A stretch of DNA of 64,000 nucleotides from Roseibium porphyridii (lineage in GTDB: Bacteria > Pseudomonadota > Alphaproteobacteria > Rhizobiales > Stappiaceae), in the NCBI RefSeq assembly GCF_026191725.2, contig NZ_CP120863.1:186001-250000 (forward strand). The letters run 5' to 3'. The notes under the pieces were generated by a model that saw only the letters and a program-made list of their open reading frames with translations, was not told the DNA's origin and did not search any database. The translations under genes were made by a program, and so were the position numbers. Shown piece after piece: positions 27,022 through 34,935 of the stretch (its first letter is position 1; every line of letters starts with the position of its first letter).

Positions 27022-28368
27022 ATGACCCAGACCAAAGCCGGCCCGGACATCACCACCGGGCGCTTGCCTGAGGACGTTTACGCAGAAAACTTCAGCGACC
27101 TGCATCCGCTGCTGGAACCGCATGAAGCCCAGGTCGAAGCCGATCGCTGCTATTTTTGCTACGATGCCCCCTGCATGCAGGCCTGTCCGACTAGCATCGA
27201 CATTCCGCAATTCATTCGACAGATTTCCACCGGAAATCCGACGGGTTCGGCGAAAACCATTTTCGACCAGAATATCCTTGGTGGCATGTGCGCGCGCGTT
27301 TGTCCGACTGAAACGCTGTGTGAACAAGTTTGTGTGCGCGAAGTCGCAGAAGGCAAGCCGGTCAAGATCGGCCAGCTTCAGCGCTACGCAACCGACCACT
27401 ACATGGCTGAAAATGACACAACGCCATTTACCCGCGGCGCTGCCACCGGAAAAAAAGTCGCCGTCGTGGGTGCTGGTCCAGCCGGACTTTCTTGTGCCCA
27501 CAGGCTTGCGGTTCACGGTCACGATGTGACCCTTTTCGATGCGCGAGAAAAGGCAGGCGGCCTGAACGAATTCGGCATCGCCTCCTATAAGTCGGTCGAT
27601 AACTTTGCCGCGCGGGAGGTCGAATTCATTCTGTCGATCGGCGGTATCGAGTTAAAGACCGGGATGCGCCTCGGCGAGAACCTCGAGCTTTCGGAACTAC
27701 GCGCCTCCTATGATGCCGTGTTCCTGGGCATCGGCCTTGGCGGCGTTAATTCTCTTGGTCTTGAAGGTGAAGACAAATCCGGTTCAATGGACGCGGTCAG
27801 CTACATTGCGGACCTTCGTCAGGCCAAGGATCTCTCCAAACTACCCGTTGGACGCCGGGTCGTTGTCATTGGCGGCGGAATGACAGCTGTCGATATCGCG
27901 GTGCAGACCAAGCTGCTTGGCGCTGAGGACGTGACCATCGCTTATCGCCGTGGTCAGGACCGGATGAACGCCTCTGAATATGAGCAACATCTTGCGCAGA
28001 CAAGCGGCGTCAAGATCATGACCTGGGCCCAACCCAAGGCCCTAGTCGGTGCCAATGGTGCGATCACGGCTATCGAACTGGAGCGGACCCAGGACCAGAA
28101 CGGTTCCTTCGGTGGCACCGGCGAAACAATCACGTTGCCCGCCGACATGGTTTTCAAGGCCGTCGGACAGACATTGGTTCAAACGGATCTGGGCGGATCA
28201 ATAACCCTTGAGAAGGGCCGGATCGTTGTCGGTGACGACCGACAGACGAGTCTGGCGGATGTGTGGGCAGGGGGTGACTGCATCTCTGGCGGCGAAGACC
28301 TCACGGTCACGGCCGTTGAAGACGGCAAAATCGCTGCTGAAAGCATCAACGCTGCCCTGAGCGCCTGA
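27022..28368 (+). CDS. preT: NAD-dependent dihydropyrimidine dehydrogenase, PreT subunit
   Basis: A 448-residue flavoprotein like the N-terminal half of eukaryotic dihydropyrimidine dehydrogenase. Cysteine motifs CYFCYDAPCMQACPTSID and CARVCPTETLCEQVC bind two 4Fe-4S clusters. VVGAGPAGLSCAH is the FAD site, and VVIGGGMTAVD is the NAD site. PreT takes electrons from NADH and passes them to PreA to reduce uracil and thymine. I used the ATG after CGGAGAT; the longer frame starts 9 codons earlier. preA follows after 37 bp. Confidence 0.94.
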   Translation: MTQTKAGPDITTGRLPEDVYAENFSDLHPLLEPHEAQVEADRCYFCYDAPCMQACPTSIDIPQFIRQISTGNPTGSAKTIFDQNILGGMCARVCPTETLCEQVCVREVAEGKPVKIGQLQRYATDHYMAENDTTPFTRGAATGKKVAVVGAGPAGLSCAHRLAVHGHDVTLFDAREKAGGLNEFGIASYKSVDNFAAREVEFILSIGGIELKTGMRLGENLELSELRASYDAVFLGIGLGGVNSLGLEGEDKSGSMDAVSYIADLRQAKDLSKLPVGRRVVVIGGGMTAVDIAVQTKLLGAEDVTIAYRRGQDRMNASEYEQHLAQTSGVKIMTWAQPKALVGANGAITAIELERTQDQNGSFGGTGETITLPADMVFKAVGQTLVQTDLGGSITLEKGRIVVGDDRQTSLADVWAGGDCISGGEDLTVTAVEDGKIAAESINAALSA

Positions 28369-28405
28369 ACGGCGCCGGCATTCGCATATTTGAGGGAGAG
28401 CCATT

Positions 28406-29719
28406 ATGGCTGACTTGCGTACAGACTTTATCGGTATCAAATCGCCGAACCCGTTCTGGCTGGCATCAGCGCCACCAACCGACAAGGAATACAACGTTGT
28501 CCGGGCTTTCAAGGCCGGATGGGGTGGCGTTGTCTGGAAAACGCTCGGCGAAGACCCTGCCGTCGTCAATGTCAACGGCCCACGCTACGGTGCCATTCAC
28601 GGCAAGGACAGGCAGCTCATCGGATTGAACAACATCGAGCTGATCACCGACCGACCGCTGGAGGTCAACCTGCGGGAAATCAAGCAGGTAAAGCGTGACT
28701 GGCCCGACAGGGCTCTTGTCGTGTCGTTGATGGTTCCTTGCGAAGAGCAGAACTGGATCAGCATCCTGAAGCAGGTCGAGGACACCGGCGCGGATGGTGT
28801 TGAGCTCAACTTCGGCTGTCCGCACGGCATGAGCGAGCGTGGTATGGGCTCGGCGGTTGGCCAGGTGCCTGAGTATATCGAGATGGTGACCCGGTGGGTG
28901 AAGCAGCATTCCAGAATGCCCTGCATCGTCAAGCTGACGCCCAACATCACCGATATCCGCAAACCTGCGCAGGCGGCCAAGGCCGGGGGCGCAGATGCCG
29001 TCTCGCTGATCAACACCATCAATTCGATCATGGGCGTGGACCTTGATGTGATGTCGCCAGCACCGACTGTCGACGGCAAAGGCGCACATGGCGGCTATTG
29101 CGGCCCGGCGGTCAAACCCATTGCTCTGAACATGGTTGCCGAAATCGCGCGAGACCCGTCCACACATGGCCTGCCGATTTCCGGGATCGGCGGTGTCACG
29201 ACCTGGCGTGACGCTGCTGAGTTTATGGCGCTTGGAGCCGGATCGGTTCAAGTTTGCACAGCGGCCATGACCTACGGCTTCAAAGTCGTAGAAGACATGA
29301 TTGACGGTTTGAGCGACTGGATGGACCAAAAAGGATATACATCCGTCGATCAGTTTATCGGCAGCGCGGTGCCGAATGTTTCCGACTGGCAGTATCTCAA
29401 CCTCAACTACATTGCCAAGGCCAAGATCGATCAGGATCTGTGTATCCAATGCGGTCGTTGTCACATTGCCTGCGAGGACACCTCCCACCAGGCGATTACA
29501 AACATGGTCAATGGTGAGCGCAGGTTTGAAGTGATCGACGAGGAATGCGTCGGATGTAATCTGTGCGTCAGTGTGTGCCCCGTCGAGGACTGCATCACCA
29601 TGGAAGCGATGAAACCCGGCAGCATTGATCCGCGCACAAAGAAAAAGGTCGAAAAGGACTACGCCAACTGGACCACCCATCCGAACAATCCGATGGCGGT
29701 CACAGAAGCCGCCGAATAG
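28406..29719 (+). CDS. preA: NAD-dependent dihydropyrimidine dehydrogenase, PreA subunit
   Basis: A 437-residue protein with an FMN-binding dihydroorotate-dehydrogenase-like barrel (NPFWLASAPPTDKEYNV, ELNFGCPHG with the catalytic Cys region, ISGIGGVTTW) and a C-terminal two-cluster ferredoxin domain (CIQCGRCHIAC and CVGCNLCVSVCP). It reduces uracil to dihydrouracil, or the reverse, with PreT. A clear GAGGGAGAG site precedes the ATG. The later pathway enzymes, dihydropyrimidinase and ureidopropionase, are not in the window. Confidence 0.95.
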   Translation: MADLRTDFIGIKSPNPFWLASAPPTDKEYNVVRAFKAGWGGVVWKTLGEDPAVVNVNGPRYGAIHGKDRQLIGLNNIELITDRPLEVNLREIKQVKRDWPDRALVVSLMVPCEEQNWISILKQVEDTGADGVELNFGCPHGMSERGMGSAVGQVPEYIEMVTRWVKQHSRMPCIVKLTPNITDIRKPAQAAKAGGADAVSLINTINSIMGVDLDVMSPAPTVDGKGAHGGYCGPAVKPIALNMVAEIARDPSTHGLPISGIGGVTTWRDAAEFMALGAGSVQVCTAAMTYGFKVVEDMIDGLSDWMDQKGYTSVDQFIGSAVPNVSDWQYLNLNYIAKAKIDQDLCIQCGRCHIACEDTSHQAITNMVNGERRFEVIDEECVGCNLCVSVCPVEDCITMEAMKPGSIDPRTKKKVEKDYANWTTHPNNPMAVTEAAE

Positions 29720-29743
29720 GACATCGTCCCAGGCGGCAAATCG

Positions 29744-29783
29744 AAGCGCAGGCAGGCTCCTCCCTTGCCTGCGCTTTGCTTTT
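29744..29783 (+). terminator. Intrinsic terminator after preA
   Basis: AAGCGCAGGCA (29744-29754) pairs with TGCCTGCGCTT (29766-29776), and T-rich sequence (TGCTTTT) follows. It closes the preTA transcript before the BCCT gene. Confidence 0.75.
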
Positions 29784-29852
29784 GCCGATTCGCTTTTGCG
29801 TTCCGGGTGTTAGCCGTTTAGCTTGCAGGTTAGCGCAAGGCGAGGAATCGGC

Positions 29853-31364
29853 ATGAAAAACTCCCGCATATTACTGGCAACTTCCATCAGCCTTTGTGCA
29901 TTCGTCGGAATATGGGGCGTTATCTCGCCCGACAGCCTGTTGGTCTTCGCCGAAAGCATCGTCAATCAGTATTTCATCAGCCGTGGCTGGTTTGTCATGC
30001 TGTCAGTGACGATCATGCTGCTGTTCTGCCTGGCGCTTACGCTGACGAAATTCGGTGACATCCGGTTAGGGGCCGACACCGACCGGCCGGAATACTCAAC
30101 ACCCACATGGATCGCCATGCTGTTTGCAGCCGGAATGGGTGTCGGGCTTCTATTTTGGGCCGTGGCTGAGCCGCTGACCCACTTCTATTTCGTGAAAGAC
30201 GTCTTACCCCAACCGATAGCCGCCGAGCAGGCGCTCCTTGCCGCCAATTTCAACTGGGGAATTCACGCCTGGGCCATCTACGGCACGACAGCCCTTGCCA
30301 TTGCCTATTTCAGCTATCGGCGCGGAACGCCAATGATGGTCAGTGCCCCGCTGAAAAACCTGTTCCCGGGCGAATTCTGGGCGAGTGCACTTGGCTGGTT
30401 TTCCGACTTCATGGCCATTGCCGCGATCGCAATAGGTGTCGCGGGATCGGTCGCTATGGGCGTTTTTCAGGTTGCCGACGGCGCAACCGTGCTCATGGGA
30501 AATGATACGGCTACACCGCTGATGATCGGCACGGTGTTTGTACTGATGATCGCTGCTTACATACCGCCCCTGCTCGTTGATCTTGGGGCCGGCATGGCGA
30601 GGCTTTCCAACATTGCCATGGCGCTCGCGATCGGGTTGGTGGTCTACACCATTGTTCTGGGTCCCTCGGAATTCCTGCTCAATTCGATTGTCAGCGGGAT
30701 CGGCAGCTATGTCGCCGTCGTTATCCCCCGTGGCCTGGAAACCTTCACGTTCTACGGGGACGAAGCCAGTAAATGGTTCCGGGACTGGACACTGACCTAC
30801 ATGGTCTGGTGGATTGCCTGGGGCCCGTTTGTCGGCGTCTTTGTCGCGAGAATTTCCAAGGGCCGCACCATAAGGGAATTTGTGCTCGGTGTTCTGATCG
30901 GCCCAACACTCTTTTCCACCATATGGTTCGGAGCTTTTGGAGGCATCGGTATTTACGATGCGCTCAATGGACAGGGCAACTTGCTGGCGCTCACTCAGAC
31001 CAACGTTGAGCGCATGACTTTCGCACTGCTTGACCGCTTGCCTTTTTCCACGCTGACAACGCTTGCGACAGTCCTGGCGGCGTTCCTGTTCATCGTAACG
31101 AGTGTGGTCAGCGCAGCCTTTGTCCTGGGCACTTTCTCGACCGGTGGAAACCCGAATCCCAGTGCAAAGGTTCGGGTTATCTGGGGCATGCTTCTGGGCG
31201 TTCTAGGAGCAGCCATGATCCTTTCAGGTTCGATGGCGGCGGTCAGGACCCTGATTGCACTTGGCGCACTGCCTTTTGTCTTCATCACTGTCATTCTGCT
31301 TGCCTGCCTGATCCGGGCGCTGTTGCAGGACAGCCGAAAGGAACAGACACATGCTGACAGGTGA
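29853..31364 (+). CDS. BCCT family betaine/carnitine/choline-type transporter
   Basis: A 503-residue carrier with about twelve helices. Family hallmarks are GMGVGLLFWAVAEPLTHF near residues 90-107 and the TYMVWWIAWGPFVGVFVARIS block near residue 312, which contains the tryptophan-rich substrate site. BCCT proteins import glycine betaine, choline, carnitine or related quaternary amines with Na+ or H+. The ATG is preceded by AGGCGAGG; the longest frame has 10 extra codons. The short C-terminal tail argues against osmosensing regulation. The last 14 bases overlap a tiny membrane-protein gene. Confidence 0.92.
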   Translation: MKNSRILLATSISLCAFVGIWGVISPDSLLVFAESIVNQYFISRGWFVMLSVTIMLLFCLALTLTKFGDIRLGADTDRPEYSTPTWIAMLFAAGMGVGLLFWAVAEPLTHFYFVKDVLPQPIAAEQALLAANFNWGIHAWAIYGTTALAIAYFSYRRGTPMMVSAPLKNLFPGEFWASALGWFSDFMAIAAIAIGVAGSVAMGVFQVADGATVLMGNDTATPLMIGTVFVLMIAAYIPPLLVDLGAGMARLSNIAMALAIGLVVYTIVLGPSEFLLNSIVSGIGSYVAVVIPRGLETFTFYGDEASKWFRDWTLTYMVWWIAWGPFVGVFVARISKGRTIREFVLGVLIGPTLFSTIWFGAFGGIGIYDALNGQGNLLALTQTNVERMTFALLDRLPFSTLTTLATVLAAFLFIVTSVVSAAFVLGTFSTGGNPNPSAKVRVIWGMLLGVLGAAMILSGSMAAVRTLIALGALPFVFITVILLACLIRALLQDSRKEQTHADR

Positions 31365-31461
31365 TCCTCTCGATACCGTTCTGAATCTCGGCACATTTGC
31401 GTTTATCGGCTTCATCGTCTGGTTGATGATGCGGAAAAGCCCTGACGACACCGAAAAATAG
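31351..31461 (+). CDS. 36-residue single-helix membrane peptide overlapping the BCCT gene
   Basis: The ATG has AAAGGA about 8 bases upstream, inside the end of the transporter gene and in a different frame. The peptide reads MLTGDPLDTVLNLGTFAFIG, then a hydrophobic helix (FIVWLMM) and a charged tail ending SPDDTEK. One membrane helix with a cytosolic charged tail resembles accessory micro-subunits of transporters such as those of the KdpF or CcoQ kind, though there is no sequence link. A regulatory or assembly partner of the BCCT carrier is the natural guess. No family is recognised. Confidence 0.6.
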   Translation: MLTGDPLDTVLNLGTFAFIGFIVWLMMRKSPDDTEK

Positions 31462-31474
31462 ACTTCGGCCTGCG

Positions 31475-31948
31475 CTACAGGGAAAGGTCAGGCCTGGTGA
31501 GCATGAGCCACACGATTGCCATTACTGCGAAGAAGGCCGGAAACCCAAATGCAAACCAGACCCGGTAGAGCCGGTGATACCTCTCAGGCAATTTCGTGCC
31601 GGCTTCAGCGGCGGCAACTGCAAGTCTGTGCATTCTGATCTGGATCCAGACCACCGGCAACCAGAACAGGCCGACAAAAACATAAAGACAGAGTGAAACC
31701 AGCACCCAGCCTTCAAGCAGAGACCAGCCGACCTCGCGCGTCAGCAGATATCCGGTAATCGGCTGCGCCACGGCAGCTGTCGCCGTAAACACCGTATCTG
31801 CCAGCACAACGATGCCGGAAACGTGGGCAATCAGGCGAGGGTCTCGCGACCGGTTGGAAATGACCATGAAAAACGCAATGCCGGCACCAGTGCCAAGTAG
31901 CACGCAAGCTCCCATCACATGCGCGTATCGCAGCAGTTCGTACCACAT
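31475..31948 (-). CDS. DUF2269 family membrane protein
   Basis: A 157-residue protein with four predicted helices. It begins MWYELLRYAHVMGACVLLGTGAG, with a conserved His in the first helix, and contains ITGYLLTREVGWSLLEGWV, typical of DUF2269 proteins. The family is uncharacterised; conserved histidines hint at haem or metal binding in the membrane. Its start overlaps the stop of the preceding SDR gene, so the two are translationally coupled. Confidence 0.75.
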   Translation of the reverse strand: MWYELLRYAHVMGACVLLGTGAGIAFFMVISNRSRDPRLIAHVSGIVVLADTVFTATAAVAQPITGYLLTREVGWSLLEGWVLVSLCLYVFVGLFWLPVVWIQIRMHRLAVAAAEAGTKLPERYHRLYRVWFAFGFPAFFAVMAIVWLMLTRPDLSL

Positions 31949-33243
31949 CAGCGGTCCTCCAGAAGGAACGCAACGAACACTGCCAGCAAAATTGCCGGAA
32001 GTACTTTGACAAAGGGGCCAAGAGGGTCTGACCATAAATCGGCGGCAAGCCATGACCCGAATAAGAGATAAGCACCTGACACCAGTATCATGCCAGCACA
32101 TGCCTTCCGGCTCCAACGCCTGACAAGAACAGCCGCACCAAGCACCAGATCCGCAACAATGCCGCCGATCACAGCAACCGCGGCGATGCCGGATGACACA
32201 TTGCGCTCTGTCAGGACGGACTTCGCATTTTCGAAAGACAAGATCCCGATCAGTCCGGACAACAACCAGAAAACGGACAAACAGCCAATCGCCAGAGGCA
32301 GCAGAAGATACATCCGCGAAAAGGTTCTTTCCTGCGCCGTTGCGGGTATTGCTGCAAGGGTCTCTTCAAGGCTTCTAACTGCCAATCCACCTCGTTCCTG
32401 CCAATGCGACGGATCTCCGGTGATGCCTGATTTCAAGGAACGAAGGGCGTTGGTTCTAAGCGGCGAACGCCAGCCAAGCCAGCCAAGCAGGTCGGCACCT
32501 GTTCCAACCAGCCTGAGCAGCCATTCAGGTATTTCGATTTCCGCTGACCACTTTGGGTAGCCAAGCCAGGACCTGATCCTGTGCGTCAGTTCCGCAAAGG
32601 TGTGGGTTTCTGTTTCGCCCAGATCCGCAACAAAATGGGTTCCCAGTTTACCACCGGCAGCGTGAGCAACCGCGGCCGCCAAATCGTCGACATGAATGGT
32701 CTGGATAGGCGCATCGGCAAAGACCCGGCCACCGATGCAAGGTGTTGCTGCTGATGCGCGCAGCAAAGCGGACCCGCCATACGCTTCAGAACCGAGCACC
32801 AGAACGGGCCGCAAAATGATCCAGTTTGTTGCAGAGGCCATGACAACTGCATCACCGTGGGCTTTGGTTCGGAAAAACGCCGTCGGCGCGTCGTCAGAAA
32901 CGCCCGCTGCGGAGATCTGGACAAATGTCGCATGCGTTCCTGAGAGCGCTGAAACGATCCGTTCCACCGCGCCTACGTGGATTGCATTGAGATTGTCACG
33001 TGTTCCATCCTGCAGTGCACCGGAGGCGTTCACGACGACATCGGCATCACCCAGCAATTCTTTCCAATCGGATTCCAGCGTTTGGGAAATATCTCGAATT
33101 ATCCAGACGAGGTCAGGAAAGATCTTTTTTGCGCTTTCCAAAGAACGCCCGACACCACAGACCGCATAACCGTCTGCCTGCAAGGCCCTGACGCAAGCCG
33201 CACCGATAAAGCCGTAAGCGCCGAGGACGACCGCCTTTTTCAT
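31948..33243 (-). CDS. SDR family NAD(P)-binding protein with C-terminal DoxX-like membrane domain
   Basis: A 431-residue fusion. The N-terminal Rossmann part begins AVVLGAYGFIGAACVRAL (nucleotide motif G-x2-GFIG) and resembles atypical short-chain dehydrogenase/NAD-dependent epimerase proteins. The catalytic tyrosine is not evident, so it may be a binding protein. Residues about 300-430 form four membrane helices like DoxX/DUF4468-type regions. I used the ATG after AAAGG; a GTG lies two codons upstream. It follows soeC by 67 bp and is coupled to the DUF2269 gene. Together these look like accessory factors of the same transcription unit. Confidence 0.75.
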   Translation of the reverse strand: MKKAVVLGAYGFIGAACVRALQADGYAVCGVGRSLESAKKIFPDLVWIIRDISQTLESDWKELLGDADVVVNASGALQDGTRDNLNAIHVGAVERIVSALSGTHATFVQISAAGVSDDAPTAFFRTKAHGDAVVMASATNWIILRPVLVLGSEAYGGSALLRASAATPCIGGRVFADAPIQTIHVDDLAAAVAHAAGGKLGTHFVADLGETETHTFAELTHRIRSWLGYPKWSAEIEIPEWLLRLVGTGADLLGWLGWRSPLRTNALRSLKSGITGDPSHWQERGGLAVRSLEETLAAIPATAQERTFSRMYLLLPLAIGCLSVFWLLSGLIGILSFENAKSVLTERNVSSGIAAVAVIGGIVADLVLGAAVLVRRWSRKACAGMILVSGAYLLFGSWLAADLWSDPLGPFVKVLPAILLAVFVAFLLEDR

Positions 33244-33316
33244 CTGCACACCTTTCCCGAACCGCGGTTTAGCGTTTTAGGCCGGTGCAACGGGCAAGTA
33301 AAACCGAAAAGGCGCT

Positions 33317-34192
33317 TTAGCGCTGGCTGTAGTAAAGACCAACCACGTGTTCAGCCTCGGCAAAGAACAGCCAACGGGATGCGAACGTTCCTGCAAGATA
33401 GGCAAGGACTGCAAGCCCGGCGCTTAAAACTCCGGCAGGCAAAAGCGCAATGATTACAATCGGTAAAAGGCAATTCAGAAGAAATGCGATTGCGCGCAGC
33501 TTCTGGGCATGCTTGCGACCGACCACATAGACCATTTCTTTCAGGAGGTAATTGGTGCCGGTATGGGGTGGTTCGAAGAGGCGAACCTTGCCACGGTCGC
33601 CTAGACCCGTTGCGGTTTCAGTCGTGTGTCCACGTTCTGCAAAACGGCGATCTCCAAGCACCCAATATAAAAACTGCACGCCGCCCGCAACGGCGAGCAG
33701 AACCAGTGCTGCCATCGACTGGGCGGCCAGAACGGCCCCTCCAGCCAATGAGAGAGTTACCATGTGAAGAGGTGTCAGCCAGTGGTTCCAGCGCGGCACT
33801 GTGGCCAGCTGAGCGTAGATCATGCTGGTCGCATAGACAGTTGCTAAGCTCAAAGCAGCTCCAAGAATTCCCACAGGGACAAGCAATCGGTCGAAAAAGA
33901 CCGCGGCAAACCCATAAAGACCCATCACCAGAAGTGCAGAAACAGAGAGCCAGGCTTCACGCGACAGCCAACTGCTGCGCCACTGCGAAAACGCTTTCAG
34001 CGCCCGCTGCGGATTGCCGAGGTGAAAGGTCGACGCGACCAATCCACCAACAGCAAGCGCATACGCAATGGCAAAACAAAAGAACGCGGTCCATCCCGTT
34101 ACGGCGGGTTGACCGATCCCGAGCCAGGCAAGATACCCAAAACCAAGGCCCGACAATACGGTAAAAACGATAACTGAGGGTGCCGGATGCAT
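33317..34192 (-). CDS. soeC: Membrane anchor subunit of sulfite dehydrogenase-type complex (DmsC/NrfD-like)
   Basis: A 291-residue DmsC-family protein with eight or so helices. The first helix follows MHPAPSVIVFTVLSGLGFGYL; STFHLGNPQRALKAFSQWRSS near residue 55-75 is typical of DmsC/SoeC. It would accept electrons from the iron-sulfur subunit and pass them to quinone. The start overlaps the soeB stop by one base (TGATG). The 4-hydroxy-quinone site residues cannot be judged by eye. DMSO-reductase anchor is the alternative, but the catalytic subunit sequence favours sulfite oxidation. Confidence 0.85.
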   Translation of the reverse strand: MHPAPSVIVFTVLSGLGFGYLAWLGIGQPAVTGWTAFFCFAIAYALAVGGLVASTFHLGNPQRALKAFSQWRSSWLSREAWLSVSALLVMGLYGFAAVFFDRLLVPVGILGAALSLATVYATSMIYAQLATVPRWNHWLTPLHMVTLSLAGGAVLAAQSMAALVLLAVAGGVQFLYWVLGDRRFAERGHTTETATGLGDRGKVRLFEPPHTGTNYLLKEMVYVVGRKHAQKLRAIAFLLNCLLPIVIIALLPAGVLSAGLAVLAYLAGTFASRWLFFAEAEHVVGLYYSQR

Positions 34193-34935
34193 CAGAGCGC
34201 CTCCAGGGTCTTGTCGAGCCAGGCCAAAAACCCTTTGGGCGAGTCGGCAACTGGTTTCAATTGTGGAGCTGTCGTGTCGGCGGTCAGGCGGTCTTTTGCC
34301 CGAGGCGGCAAGTACTTGTTGACCGGCTTGGTGCCCTGCTCCGGCATCAGATCCATTCCCCCGCGTTCTGCTGTAAGGCGGGATACATTGCTCTCAGGAT
34401 CGCTGAAGTCTCCGAAATGGCGTGCCCCGGCCGGACAGGTTCTGACACACGCAGGCACCCGGTCTTCCTCGGGCAAGTTCTCATTGTAGATCCGGTCGAC
34501 ACACAGGGTGCATTTTTTCATTACACCAGCGGACTGGTCCAGCTCGCGCGCGCCATAGGGACAAGCCCAAGCACACAACCCGCAGCCAATACAGGCATCT
34601 TCGTCAACAAGGACGATCCCGTCTTCCACCCGCTTGTAACTGGCACCTGTCGGACAGACCGTGACGCAAGGCGCATCGTCGCAATGAAGGCAGGATTTCG
34701 GAAAATGAATGGTCTGCGCAGCACCGTTTGACGGTTGAACCTCAAAGGCGTGCACACGGTTCAGAAAAGTTCCGACGGGATCGCCGCCATAAGCATCGTT
34801 GTCACTCAACGCGACGCCATAGTTTTCTGTGTTCCAGCCTTTGCAGGCCGTTACGCAAGCATGGCAGCCGACGCATGTGTCGAGATCGATGACAAGGCCG
34901 AGTTTCTTTTCCGTGTGATCAGGCAACGTGGTCAT
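34192..34935 (-). CDS. soeB: Iron-sulfur subunit of sulfite dehydrogenase-type complex
   Basis: A 247-residue four-cluster ferredoxin of the DmsB type. Cysteine motifs in order are CVGCHACVTACK, CLHCDDAPCVTVCP, CIGCGLCAWACPYGA and CTLCVDR with CVRTCP. It shuttles electrons between the molybdenum subunit and the membrane anchor. No signal peptide is present, consistent with a complex facing the cytoplasm as known for SoeABC. The ATG overlaps the soeA stop (ATGA). Confidence 0.9.
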   Translation of the reverse strand: MTTLPDHTEKKLGLVIDLDTCVGCHACVTACKGWNTENYGVALSDNDAYGGDPVGTFLNRVHAFEVQPSNGAAQTIHFPKSCLHCDDAPCVTVCPTGASYKRVEDGIVLVDEDACIGCGLCAWACPYGARELDQSAGVMKKCTLCVDRIYNENLPEEDRVPACVRTCPAGARHFGDFSDPESNVSRLTAERGGMDLMPEQGTKPVNKYLPPRAKDRLTADTTAPQLKPVADSPKGFLAWLDKTLEAL

